Shown: positions 22,997 to 34,230 of the stretch, piece after piece
How positions within the stretch are numbered: position 1 is the first letter of the stretch
Layout of the letters: the number at the start of each line of letters is the position of its first letter
DNA from: Bemisia tabaci
Taxonomy: Eukaryota > Arthropoda > Insecta > Hemiptera > Aleyrodidae
Direction: 5' to 3'
NCBI RefSeq assembly: GCF_918797505.1
Contig: NC_092795.1
Span: 34,769,131-34,833,130 of the forward strand
DNA: 64,000 nt
Notes under the pieces: model-generated
Told to the model about the DNA's origin: nothing
The model's database searches: none
What the model saw: only the letters and a program-made list of their open reading frames with translations
Translations under genes and position numbers: made by a program

Positions 22997-23040
22997 AAGT
23001 CCGGGCCGCATATTCCCAAACCCCGCGTGGATTGTGAAAT
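22997..23040 (-). repeat. 44-bp repeat, left member of an inverted pair
   Basis: GTCCGGGCCGCATATTCCCA then AACCCCGCGTGGATTGTGAA; the complementary sequence occurs at 24339-24383 in opposite orientation. The pair brackets about 1.3 kb. The GC content and conservation are higher than those of the DNA between. Confidence 0.7.
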
Positions 23041-24338
23041 CCCGTTCAGACCCCAACCGAAGCCCCTTGTGCGGGTCCGAGACTCCTCCGCACCGGCTCG
23101 GCTCAGGTAGTCTCTCATCTCCGTCCAACCTTCATGCCCTTCCTCTGATTTCTTCTCAACAGTTTTGGCCACGAATTAATCGATGTAATATTTATTTATT
23201 CAGTTGAATCTTTTGAAACAGCAGAATTTGAGGACTTTTTCGGTAAAAGGGCGGATGGAGCTTGCCATGCTGTTGCGATTGCGCAGTTTTCTTACCGTTC
23301 GCGGCAAACGATATTCATTCACAGTCGATTTATGTCCTTTAAATCGCCAGGAAAAACTCTGAGCAGATTCAACGAAAAATAAACAGCAAAACAGTCGGAT
23401 AGAGAACTACGTTGCACAATCTTAGCAGAAATGGACGTCTCATACGCCCTTTCACCGAAAAATGCCTAAATTACGTGCAGTGGAAATATTTTTTAATGCC
23501 GAAAATTTCGCAATGCAGAGTCATGACGTCACCTTCGTTGATCGCATGATCAATAAACTTGTCTATTGGCTATGCCTACCGTTTTGTTCTTTGTAAAAAA
23601 CATTTTTGATGGAAAACTCTCGGAACATTTTTAGAGCAGCGCAATGCATTTGCATCTCACAAGCCTCTTTGATTAGTGGAATTTGCGGAGCTTTTGTACT
23701 GGAAAAAAATGATTACGTAAGAATTAATATTCTTGAATTTGCCGCTAGGAGGAGATTTCTCTTGGCTTAAGCTGCAAAATGCGTACCTACTTTGAGAAAA
23801 AAGCCGCTGCCGCTCATATCAAGCAGGATTCGGCCTTATTCCAGTGACCTTATTCTTGATTCAAGAGCAGTATTCTTGACGAAAAATTCAAGTAATTTTT
23901 TTTTTTCTTTTTTCAATTACTTCCTTTCTTTTACTTATATAGTTCTGCGCAGAACCTATCACCTTACTTGAAAGGATAAACAGTAAACCTGGTGGTGAAG
24001 AAAAGTTATAAAAAAAAGTCTCTGCATTTGCGAGGATGAATATGCACTTGGTGTCTCACCCGAATCAATAGGAGAGCTATTAAAACCCCATTAAATAGGG
24101 CTTGTTTTGAGGAGGAAGAAGATATTTTCCGGAAAACAAAAAGAGTGGACCGCGAGGTCACCCCCATTCATTCCGAAGGGTTGAAGAGACAATCAGACGG
24201 CGCGGCGAGACGCGAGACGGGAGAAAGGAGAAAGGAGAGAGGATGGCCGCAGTGCCCAAGGCCACTTGCTGAAGAGGCCCATGCCGACCGCGGCAGGGCT
24301 CAGAAGGCAGCGGCTAACGATTTTGAGGACAGGCTAGA
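23041..24338. other. no gene; possible foldback relic at 23697-23916
   Basis: Bracketed by the 44-bp inverted pair. 23697-23916 begins ACTGGAAAAAAATGATTACG and later has TTCTTGATTCAAGAGCAG and a T-run, resembling a decayed member of the CACTGGAAAAAAAA foldback family. 24145-24338 is GC-rich with no recognisable coding. Confidence 0.4.
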
Positions 24339-24383
24339 TTTTTCACAATCCACGCGGGGTTTGGGAATATGCGTCCGGGCCTG
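24339..24383 (+). repeat. 44-bp repeat, right member of an inverted pair
   Basis: TTCACAATCCACGCGGGGTT then TGGGAATATGCGTCCGGGCC, the inverted partner of 22997-23040. Such a pair could be the ends of a decayed element or two halves of a dispersed repeat. Confidence 0.7.
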
Positions 24384-24737
24384 GGGAGAATGTTGTCAAA
24401 AGCTCAGATTTGCGACAAAAAATCCATTGAGATGAATGTAATTGTCTGAGATATAAAATCATTAGAGTAACGCTTGACGCATAACTACTTAGGCGCGAAG
24501 CACTTCGGTGTTTGAGCCGCGAAGCGATCAAAAAGCGTACCCCCTGTTAAGATAATAGGTCGGTAACGTGTATTGTAGAAGGGGAAGCTATCGGCGATGA
24601 TTCAAGAGAGCATCGACGAGCGACGGGAAATCAGTACAGCACTTGAAGCGACGATTTTATCACTAAATTGAATTAAAGTTCCTTTGAAAAATATTGAGCA
24701 TTGAGCATTTGAAGTGAGTTAAGGACTCGAATCAGCT
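24384..24737. other. no gene recognised
   Basis: Unassigned. A T-run at 24741-24751 belongs to the tail of the neighbouring SINE. Confidence 0.5.
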
Positions 24738-24957
24738 TTCTTTTTTTTTTTCTTAACACTTCAAATATCCCAAGAGGGATAATCTTGCGCTTTACCGTCC
24801 CTGAAGTCCCATTCCTCCTCCGTCTCTAATCAAGCCAGGTTCAGATAACTGTTATTCGAGACCATCAAACTGGGGTCACCTGGCCGGGAATCGAACTCGG
24901 GACCTCCTGCTCATAGAGCAAGCGCTACAACCACTAAACCACAGGAAACCGATGGTC
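24738..24957 (-). mobile_element. tRNA-derived SINE
   Basis: On the minus strand the unit starts with a tRNA-like head: A-box TGGTTTAGTGGTTGTAGCGC, anticodon-like arm CTTGCTCTATGAGCAGG, B-box region GAGTTCGATTCCCGG. A tRNA-unrelated body follows (GTCTCGAATAACAG, GACGGAGGAGGAATGGGACT) and then an A-rich tail (GTTAAGAAAAAAAAAAGAAA). Position 33 of the anticodon loop is C rather than U and the acceptor stem does not pair, so this is a retroposon and not a tRNA gene. No clear flanking duplication was seen. Confidence 0.7.
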
Positions 24958-25281
24958 TGGAGAAGTTTGGAAAAGACTTGCGTAAGTATTTGACACTTCC
25001 TCAAGATAGCTTTGGCTTGGCTGCTAGAACGACCAAAATGCTGTAAGTGTCTTGAATTAGTAAGTGATCCGTTTTAGCGTAGAGTAACGCAACCCTATCT
25101 ACCCCCTCCCAGGCCAGCCACATATGCCATCTCGGGCCTTGTTACGAGTTTTAAGGTCCGCGCCCGATGACTGCCACCAACTTCCTCCTTCCTCCCCTCT
25201 ACCACTTGAAAAATACTTTGTAAAATCATGAAAATTAATAAGGTTGAATAAAGATAAAGTGAATGAATAATCTTTTTCCAT
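24958..25281. other. no gene recognised
   Basis: Nothing recognised. Confidence 0.5.
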
Positions 25282-25373
25282 GGCGCTTAGTTCCGTTTGA
25301 CAGAACGCTCTATCCGGCATTCTAAAATCCTCCAAAGGAACTCAATTTGGCGCTTAGTTCCGTTTAACAGAAA
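25282..25373. repeat. short direct repeat
   Basis: GGCGCTTAGTTCCGTTTGAC followed by AGAA occurs at about 25283 and again (one change) at about 25349, a spacing of roughly 67 bp. Confidence 0.75.
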
Positions 25374-26038
25374 TACGTCCATCTGAACTTTTTGCGAATT
25401 TATTGGAGTAAATTTTTCACTTTTCCTAACGGGACAAGGGTTACATGCGAATTCGAAGTCGTGCGGCACGGGCCCAGGTACCAGGGACCCAGTATAACCC
25501 CCCCTCCCCTTGTGACGGACCTGCCCCTTTACCCCACTTCCTGATAACGCACCCGTAACGCAGGCTGAGACTCCCTCTCTCCTGAGGAGAGAGCGTTACG
25601 TATTCCATGAATAGCCCCTAACAAGGAAGTATCCGACCGATATTCTCCTCTAATTCTGGGAAGAGGGGCTCGCGGTTCTGTGGATTTGGATGGGGGCGCT
25701 TTGACTAGGGGCGGTAACGGGTAACGGGAACCTGCGTTGTCGGAGACTTCCCTGAGGTACTCAAGCCTGGAGCTGACACTCATGAGACGGGCGCGGGGCC
25801 GCGCACTCCGCACTCGCGACTGCTTTATTTGTTTGGAGCCTGGCTCCAGATGAGGTCGGGCACGCCTGCAAACGGAAGAATACAAACAAATGAGCCAAGA
25901 GTCGTAGTCGCTTCCACCGCCGAGCACCGGATCATCGGATTCTCAGACATTACTCCGCAGCCAGCTCTCTCGGAAAAACTCGTTTTCGTCCATTGTCACG
26001 GAATCAAGGAAAATAAGTCCGAGGGCTGGAAAGAAAGC
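25374..26038. other. no confident gene; possible minus-strand acceptor at 25868
   Basis: On the minus strand TTGTATTCTTCCGTTTGCAG near 25888-25869 looks like a good splice acceptor (pyrimidine tract plus CAG). It is followed by a 132-codon frame (25529-25927), but the protein is low complexity and not recognised. Treat it as unproven. Confidence 0.2.
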
Positions 26039-26044
26039 CTGCCA

Positions 26045-26574
26045 CAGGGTGTCTAGTTTTTTATCATTTTGGGAAATCCTGATTTTTCCTGATTTTGACA
26101 GATAAATCCTGATTTCATATTTTTTTCCAAATCCTGCACTGGAAAAAAAAACAAAACAAATTGGATCTAGAGTCCAGACTCTTAAAAACATCGACAAGGA
26201 AAAGTACTCTTGATTCAATCAGAATCTAGCTTAAATCAAGAACCAAGCCTCTTAATTTAAGCGGATTTCGTTTTGATTCAAGCAAAAATCCGATTGAATC
26301 AAGAGTATTTTTTCTTGTCAATGTTTTCAAGAGTCTGGACTCTAGATCCAATGTAGTTTTATTTCCCAGTGTGATCAAATCCTGACTTTTTGCGGAGAAC
26401 AATTAACGAACGGATAGCGGATAATTAACGGAAAATGCGCGGACGGCCGACTTTTCTCAAATCCTGATTTTACGACCGATTTTTCTTCAAATCCTGATGA
26501 AATCGGGATTAAACCCTGATAGACCTCAAATCCTGATAGAATCGGGAAAATCCTGATGCTATACATACACCCTG
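26045..26574. mobile_element. CAGGGTGTCTA-family element, copy 2 (nested)
   Basis: The left end is CAGGGTGTCTAG and the right end is CATACACCCTG. An exact 5-bp duplication, TGCCA, lies at 26040-26044 and 26575-26579, inside the terminus of the host MITE. The interior is filled with variants of AATCCTGATTTT on both strands. It is itself interrupted by the foldback MITE at 26137-26371. Confidence 0.85.
26137..26371. mobile_element. foldback MITE, CACTGGAAAAAAAA family, copy 2
   Basis: A 235-bp palindromic copy with TG on both flanks. Same arms as 19909-20140 (TTGGATCTAGAGTCCAGACT and its complement). It is the innermost layer of a three-deep nest. Confidence 0.85.
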
Positions 26575-26828
26575 TGCCATGCTAAGGAAAAACGACGTAT
26601 GAACATTCGACAGTCGCCAAATTTCCCCAGATCAATCATGTATTTCATAGGAAAGTTACTCATATTTTTCCATGAAATTTTCAGGTATTTTATAGATCAA
26701 ATTGCGAACAAAATCGTCTGAAAACTTTGAGGCAAAACATTCAAAAAATTTCCAGTAAATTTAGTTTTTATTGAGGGGGGTCTCTCAACGCCTGAAGGCT
26801 CATACGGCGGTTTTCCTTAACACGACAG

Positions 26829-29800
26829 AGCCTGTATAAAAAAAAGTACAGGCATGTTGGTAGTTATGAGGTGAGGTCATAGAGCTATTGGGGACCAACG
26901 GGGCTGTCAACCTATAAACTCAAATTATTCAGAGTGATTGATTATTACAATTGTAGTGACCCGTCAATTGTAACCCCGTAAATTGTAACGCACGCATTTG
27001 ACTTGATTTTGCATAAATAGACTCATTGATGTGGAGGAACGCTAATTTAAGATTCTTGACCATCTTGGTTTGATATTGGAATCTGAGGATTGGGAGTAAC
27101 ATGTTCTGTTTTAGAAGGTTGGCTGCCTTTTTCGGCCTTGAAAGCTCCATAATTCTACTTGTCCAGAAGAAATGAGCTAAATACACCACAACTTAAAGGG
27201 GTTAATTGAGCATCATTTGACGCAATAACACCCAGAAATTCCAAAAATTGACCCTTCAACGGCGATTCAAAGTATGAGGACGAAATCGATATGTTTGAGA
27301 AAATCGCTATTAAAGTTCGCCAACGGTCTTGCTAGTCTTGGAAACGATTCACTGTAAAAGCTCATAACATCAGTGATAGTGCAAATGGCTTGAAACTTTG
27401 ATAGGATGTCTACTAAAATTAAAATCTGCGCCAGCCAGAGATCGAGCAAGCCTAGCTCAAAATGGAAGAAACCGTGATTAGAGTGAAGGTTAAGTTCAGA
27501 GGCATACTCAAAATTTTACCTCTATTTCTGTTTAGATTTCTTTTTTTTAAAATCATGACGCATTTTTGAAAAGAAAAACCCCAAACATCGACCACAAAAA
27601 ATCATCTAGAGCAGGAGACCATAATTCCGAAAAAAGTACTTCCGCAAACTATGCTAATCAGTATTGTTACATAGTGTAATTAACATAAAGACTGCCTTCT
27701 TTCGCACGTACCGTATGTACACTACAGGAAAGCACGGGTGATCGATGCGATGGTTGGGTTATATCATCTATACATTTTTTTAAACAGACTCTCGTCTGTT
27801 TAATAAAATCGCGAGAATATCCGCACGAAGTCATCAAATCAAGATAATTCGAGTGCAATTTCATCCTCGCCTAAATTAATTACTCGAAGTGTGGAACATT
27901 CGATAACATTAAAATGTCCCATACAATAATGAAATAGGAATTGAATTTTATACTTTTTCCAATACACTGATCGTGGATTCAGGATTGTATTATAAAAGAT
28001 ATATCTCCTGTCTTCTTTGAAGCAAACTTTTACAAACACAATATCAAGAGTTCATTAAAGATCTGGCAGCCAAGGAACACGCTAATGGGGAAGTTGAAAC
28101 AATAATTAAAAGTTTCTTCCACTGAAAATAATGTAAACCATTAATTCTATCTGGAGCTATAGAAAAAATAGTATGGATTTCCGGATTTTTGTCGTCTGAT
28201 TTCGCGAGATTTGAGTATCCGAATCTCGGTACTTGGTTTAGATATAGTCCAGTTCAATTAAAACGTAAGGATTTGCAGAATAAGTAATTTTTGCGAAGTA
28301 TTTATAACCTTGGTCCGCCACCAAAAAGTATAGAGTGATGCGTTCGTTTACTTTTCATTTCTTCTACATTTCAATAATTATAGATCCAGTTTCCGTTGGA
28401 AAGTTCAATCAAGTCAATATATTGTTTTAGCAATGTTTTTTAAAATGAAAGGCAGTAAAACATTTGGTAAATGAATTTATGGGCAGGAATATTTCCAAAA
28501 GTTTCTGACATCAAATGCTCCTTCCAAAAGAATACAATGAATTGAATTTTGGTTACAGTTTTTAATTGTTTAAAAAACCCAGAAAATATGTGCTGTCATT
28601 CTTCTGGTTGCAGATTTGTTATGAGAATCCGATCCATATCATTTCCTCATTCTTTCCAGATTATTTTTTGGTCTAGAAGAATATTTTTCAATATTCATTA
28701 AAAATAAGTTTGATAATTTTTTTTTAATTTTATTAGACTTTTGTAGTACTTTGAAAATATGTAAAATATAAGCACGAACTCTGCAAAAGAAACTAACAAC
28801 TGATTCAGTATGTTTCTATTTCCATGAGTAGAAGTTGATAAAAATGAGAATACTTAAAACAAATTTTGAAAGTTTTTATATAATTTTTTTGGCGACTATT
28901 TAAATGATATTGCCAAGAATCTGCCTTTTTGTTTTGAAAGAATACTTTCAACTGAAAAAACGTCATTTCGCTGCTTCTTTGGAGCATTAAACAATACTAT
29001 AAAAATTGCTTTGACGAACTCCTCACAAATTATCTTAACAATATAGACCCAAGAATAATGAAACTATTGGTGCAAAGGTATGGACCTTTTTCACTTTAGG
29101 AAAAATGTTCTCGTTGTTAGATAAAATGAATCAGAAAAATTAAAACAAAGCAGAAAAATTAAGTATACTCTAATCTAGGAATCTGGCAACTCAGTCTATC
29201 AACGCAAGTCGCTTGGCGAAAGAGATTACACACTTTAGAGGCAATCGTTCAGTGTGCACGGAGAAAGGCTCTCTATACAAGTTCAGGACGTAATTAAGTT
29301 CTGGGAGGGGGATGGCTTAAGTTGGCCTTTCACAAACGTCAAGGAAATCTCGGGTCAACAGAAGGGACTGCCGAAAAATCCAACCCCATCTCCGTCGTTT
29401 GTAGTTTCAGGCGTGAAAAGCTACTCTCTTTGAATCTGATGCTAATTTCGTGTGTTTGCTAGCTTTCAGTAAGCGCACATGTACTAAATTTTCGAGCTGT
29501 GACAGACGCTTCAGACGGAGGCTTACATTTTCTAAGTATTTATACTTACTGTCATTTTTGTAGGAAGTTTTAAGGTAAATTCTCGTTATAATTTCTAAGC
29601 ATTATCAAAAGAGGTTGTGTAGGTAGTACTTCTTAAGTACGAGTAGTTATCGTATTTTACATACATTTGAAATTAGGAACAAAGAGAAAATTTGGGAGCA
29701 CGGCGGTGTATCATCTATATTTGTGCGTGTACAGTGTGTTATTTCTTTTAAATATTTACCAACAAAAAATCTGCAGTTCGTTTCAACTCATCTACACATT

Positions 29801-31010
29801 TACAAAAACAAAGTTTTTTTTTTTAGTAATATCTGAGAACGAAGTGTAGTAGCCTATCATTTTCCTGTCATTGTGAAGATGCTCTAAAACAGAAACAAAC
29901 TTAAGTGGTGGCCTACGGTTTAATTTGGTGGATGAGTGATGAATTTGATAAATTTCTGCTGAAAATCTCTAAACTTTTGCAGTCAGAAAGATACAAATTC
30001 CTGGGAATTACGACAATTTGATGATTGAGGTAGGCTTGTATTATTGTTCAAATTATGTGCGGATAGCATAAGTTCCTTTCTGCCTGATTTTACTTGTTTG
30101 CATTCGTATATGTATTTTATTTAGATCCAAAATTGATAATAGTTATTATTTCAATAATTGAGGATTGACTTTAATTTGGTGTCTATCATTAGAGAGAAGC
30201 AAGACTTATCAGGACATACCTGCTCACGTTTTCTGTATCGATTAAATTTGTAAATGCTTAAATATTGTAAACATTTTTCATTCAGATTTCGTCATCAACA
30301 ATCTATTAAAGCGCCAGAGAAACAAGTAGCACACGGATCTAAAACGAAAAAGCATTGATTGTTTGTTCTACTTAATTTGTGCCCATAGCTACATTAAGTC
30401 GAGCGAGTTAGGTTGAAACCCAACTGAGCAACTATTCGAACTCCGAGGTCGTGAAATTGCCTACCTGCCTCAATGAAGGCGCTTCGGGCTACCGCAATGC
30501 ATCATATTGCATGCAGGAGGACACGGTTTTAGAATTAGTGATTTTAGGGTAGAGAAAGAAGTTATTGTTGTTGATCGTAGTTAAAATTGTTTTATTCAAG
30601 TTTGCACGAAATAAAATAGGCGCTGTTTAGGCAGTAACGTTAAAATATGAAAAATTGAATGTAGTTTGATTAATTTAAAGCGCATACATAGACATTTAGT
30701 TTTTATTTTATAACTTTTTGCATTTTACATTTTAAAATTGTGCTTTCTGTTCCTAGCTCATTCTTTACCATGCGCCCCGTAGGAATGGAATATGAACAAA
30801 ATGTAGAATAAACGAAATCTAGATTGAAGAAATAATTCATTTTATGATTTAAGGCAAGCTTGAGATGATATAAATTGAAACTACTAAAATCTGAAATTCA
30901 ATACACCGTATTCATACGCTCAATGACCATTTCGACTGATTCTGAGCCGTAATGGGAATACATTAGAAAGCACGGTGAGAAAGCTAGTCCAAAATGCAGG
31001 ACTTTTTCTA
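26829..31010. other. long A+T-rich stretch, no gene recognised
   Basis: About 4.2 kb with no TIRs, tandem arrays or open frames that look like protein. 27410 has a stray GATGTCTACTAAAATTAAAA that recalls the CAGGGTGTCTAC terminus but has no partner. It could be intronic sequence of the minus-strand gene further right. Confidence 0.45.
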
Positions 31011-31992
31011 CAGGGTGATCCAAAAGTCCCTTCCACCCCCTCTAACTTTTTACCTAATTGAGGTAAAGATTTGAAACTTGGGGGATATTCCTAGGTCAAA
31101 GGGCCCCCCTAAAATTTTCAGGGGGGCCCCCCTTGGGGGGCAACGGCCCCCAAATTTTAATTTTCAAATGGGAAGACCCCCTTTGTGATAGCTCGTTCGA
31201 AAGAGCATAAAAAAGAAAAGTTTTTGCGCAAACCCGAAGTCAATATCTCAAACCGTTTCAAAATGGCGGCCGGTTAAAGTTCAAAATGGCCGAAAATTCA
31301 CACCGGTTATTTGTCGATGGATTTGCGCGAAAATCGGTATGTAGGGGTATTTTGACACGAGAAAAACGAATTTGACGTTAGATTTTCAAAAAAACCGAAA
31401 TTTCCAAAATGGCCGCCGGTTAAAGTTCAAAATGACAAAAAATTGATTTCTTTAGAAATCTAAGTTCAAATTTGTTTATCTTATGCCAAAATACTCTCAA
31501 ATTCCAAGTTTTAGGCAAATCCATCAGCAAAAAACCGAGGTGACAATTTTCGGCCATTTTAAACTTTAACCGGCGGCCATTTTGGAAATTTCGGTTTTTT
31601 TGAAAATGTAACGTCAAATTCGTTTTTCTCGTGTCAAAATACCCCTACATACCGATTTTCGCGCAAATCCATCGACAAATAACCGGTGTGAATTTTCGGC
31701 CATTTTGAACTTTAACCGGCCGCCATTTTGAAACGGTTTGAGATATTGACTTCGGGTTTGCGCGAAAACTTTTCTTTTTTATGCTCTTTCGAACGAGCTA
31801 TCACAAAGGGGGTCTTCCCATTTGAAAATTAAAAGTTGGGGGCCGTTGCCCCCCCCAAGGGGGGCCCCCCTGAAAATTTTAGGGGGCCAAAAAGTAGCTC
31901 CCTTTAACCAAGGAATATCCCTCAAGTTTCAAATCTTTACCTCAATTAGGTAAAAAGTTAGAGGGGGTGGAAGGGACTTTTGGATCACCCTG
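31011..31992. mobile_element. 982-bp foldback element, CAGGGTGATCCAAAAGTCCC ends
   Basis: One very long palindrome. The left end is CAGGGTGATCCAAAAGTCCC and the right end its exact complement; arms of more than 400 bp pair with only scattered differences. The fold centre is near 31500. TA at 31009-31010 and 31993-31994 looks like a Tc1/mariner-style target duplication. Arm landmarks are AAAATGGCGGCCGGTTAAAG and CGAAAGAGCATAAAAAAGAA. There is no transposase; the 65-codon frame near the centre is chance. A single similar terminus is at 11874. Confidence 0.9.
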
Positions 31993-31994
31993 TA

Positions 31995-32619
31995 TATGCT
32001 ATAAAATCCGTACAATATTCCTGACCACCGCGCAGAATGTATCATTCATGAGCAGGGTGCTGAAGTGCTTTCATCTCGACTTAAACGCTTTCCGAATTCC
32101 GATACTTCCTCGGTTTTTTTTTTAATAATACCGTGGTGTATTTTGCATGTGTCAGTTGTTTGAGGCATTGAAATATAAATAACCGACTTTTCCGATATTG
32201 GCAGATCATTTCTTTCCAAGACATGTCAATTTTTGTATTGAAGTAGGTATCTTGGATCTGATAAGAATTACATTCTGTGAGTTTGTTAAAAATGAGACGA
32301 AAAAGAGTAGATTTTATCTAGAAAAGTTTCCATGATTTTGTTTTTGCGTCCTTCCTAACGATACGAATAAAGTGTAGTCGGTCTCTAGTATGTGCATTCT
32401 TTTAGGAAAAGTTGAAATGAGGTTCCGATAAAAAGAAGACGGATCTCTTAATTTTTTTTTTTTTTTTTTTTTTAAAAAAAAAAGTCTGGAGCGAAAATTC
32501 TGAAATTCTTTTTTGTGGAATGTTAATTCACAAATGGTAGAGCCTCCTCCGAATGACCTATACATTTTTCTTTTCTATCCTTTCCCAAATCACTGTTTGA
32601 CCGTGATAGCATTTACTCC
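31995..32619. other. no gene; T/A homopolymer
   Basis: Unassigned. 32449-32483 is a T-run directly followed by an A-run, a self-complementary homopolymer pair. Confidence 0.5.
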
Positions 32620-32895
32620 CTCGGAAAAACCTCTATAATTCGAGAAAAAAAATCAATGTTTATTGATTGGTCTCCTCGGTAATTCGACATTTTTGAGGCA
32701 ATTTGATCCCTCTTAATTCGTAGAAAGACGTTCCGCTCCCTCTGTAATTCGAGAAAGAAGCTGTCCTCTCCCTCCCCATTTTGAACCTCTTTAATTCGAA
32801 ATATTTCAAAGCAGACTCTCTAACCCGAACACTCTTTAAGACGAAACCTCGACCATTCCAACTAATTCCTTTGTCCCTTGAATTTCCGATTATCG
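32620..32895. mobile_element. pogo/Tigger-like MITE relic with repeated CTCTNTAATTCGA motifs
   Basis: Variants of ACCTCTATAATTCGAGAA recur about every 40 bp (near 32629, 32671, 32708, 32737 and 32785, then decayed CTCTCTAACCCGAA and CTCTTTAAGACGAA). The right side ends ATTTCCGATTATCGAGGGAC. Repeated TCGA-centred sites are known in pogo-like elements as transposase-binding sequences. Borders and target duplication are not clear. Confidence 0.45.
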
Positions 32896-33326
32896 AGGGA
32901 CCCAAAAATTTCAACTCAAAAAATAAAAATACCTACATGCTACAATTGCTACACGTTATTCCAATGATTTTAATTTCAATTAATAATTATTGAAATCTAA
33001 ATAGTTTATAAAAACATTAATATGTGGAATTAACGATGACTTTAGATAAATTTTTAGATCATTAAAATTATAATTTCATTAATATCCTCACTTATTATTT
33101 TACGAATATCCAAATTCCAATTTTAGATTTAATGATAGTGCATTAGGAAATTCCTTTTCTATTCTAACCGGATTCCATGGATTACACGTAGGAATTGGGC
33201 TGATTTCACTGTATCAAAAGCAACCCTTCAATTAGCTGCATGATGAAAAGTTAAGAATAAACCTGTTATAAACTGAACAACATTGAAAGACCTAACAAAG
33301 ACCCGAAATTCCAAAAGTAGGAGATA
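32896..33326. other. no gene recognised
   Basis: A+T-rich, nothing recognised. Confidence 0.5.
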
Positions 33327-33553
33327 CACTGGAAAAAAAACACATTGGATCTAGAGTCCAGACTCTTGAAAACATCGACAAGGAAAAATACTCTTGGTTC
33401 AATCAGATTTTTGCTTAAATCAAAAGGAAATCCGCTCAAATTAAGAGGCTTGGTTCTTAATTTAAGCAAAAACCCGATTGAATCAAGAATATTTTTTCTT
33501 GTCGATGTTTTTAAGAGTCTGGACTCTAGATCCAATGTGGTTTTTTTCCAGTG
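33327..33553. mobile_element. foldback MITE, CACTGGAAAAAAAA family, copy 3
   Basis: A 227-bp copy with intact ends (CACTGGAAAAAAAACACATT and its complement) and TA on both flanks. The arms are the same as in the copy at 19909. Confidence 0.9.
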
Positions 33554-33689
33554 TATCGGAAGGTGAGCATGCAAGAGCGAATTCGATAGGAACGGAGGTT
33601 GGATAATCTGGGCAAGTGCATTAAATGAAACTCAAAAAATTGATGCCGGGAATTCGGGAGACCCTTCGTTTTGCCGTAAGCTGAAAGGG

Positions 33690-34230
33690 AGCCGGGAGCG
33701 ACCTAGACGACGGAAGACCGAGCTGCCAACGAAGCGCTTTCAACACGCTGCCTGGGGGCCACCGCGCTGCCGGTGCGCTCTGTCGCCGCGATCCTTCATC
33801 CCTAGCGGGTGACTCGGCTGACTTCAGCCCACGCCGGGCGTCTCGCCCCGTAATCCCGTAACACCCCCCCCCCCCCCCCCTCGGTCCCCGACCCTGTCCC
33901 TGCGCGCGCGCACCCCCCCATCACCCACCCCCCGCGGGCGGGGAGCAAGAGCCTGGCCCGGGATGGATGCCCTCGCGGCTCCCGCTCCGTGCATTCCGTC
34001 TCTTTCCTCCAGCGCTGTTGCCGCTTCGCTCCTGGAAATCCGGATTTCTCCGTCCGCCCGCCGAGGGGTTCCCGGTGGGCCGACAAAGCTGTGCTCCAGT
34101 TTCCCGAACAGGAGCACTGGCACACGCCCCTACACCCTTCCCCCGCGCGATTCCAGCGGGTTGCCACGCTGCCGAAAATCCCGCGCGCACTTCGGGGGCG
34201 ACGTGAGAGAATACTTTCTCGGCGAATGAA
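33690..34230. promoter_or_regulatory. CpG-rich patch, candidate promoter
   Basis: A strongly GC- and CpG-rich block that contains a C-run (33865-33880) and a GC dinucleotide run (GCGCGCGCGC near 33902). Open frames of 79-147 codons occur in several frames on both strands, so coding cannot be inferred. It lies between two copies of one foldback MITE. It may be a promoter region or the GC-rich part of an exon; no TATA box or splice site decides the matter. Confidence 0.3.

Larger units (their letters stand above)
26039..26828. mobile_element. CTGCCGTGCTAAGG-family MITE, copy P1 (split by a nested element)
   Basis: The left six bases CTGCCA (26039-26044) are separated from the rest (26575-26828) by a 530-bp insertion. 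The remainder reads ATGCTAAGGAAAAACGACGT at the left and ACGGCGGTTTTCCTTAACAC then GACAG at the right. Relatives are at 41898, 42170, 49049 and 50838. Without the insert it is about 255 bp and non-coding. Confidence 0.8.

Noticed and set aside
22760..23172. Lys/Arg/Glu-rich minus-strand frames of 122 and 126 codons
   Set aside because: They are the translation of the purine strand of a polypyrimidine tract.
24860..24957. Functional tRNA gene
   Set aside because: A- and B-box-like sequences are present, but the acceptor stem does not pair and position 33 is not U. A body and A-tail follow, so it is a SINE.
25529..25927. Possible minus-strand exon after the acceptor-like TTTGCAG near 25869
   Set aside because: The acceptor looks good, but the 132-codon frame is low complexity, not recognised, and no matching donor or partner exon could be identified.
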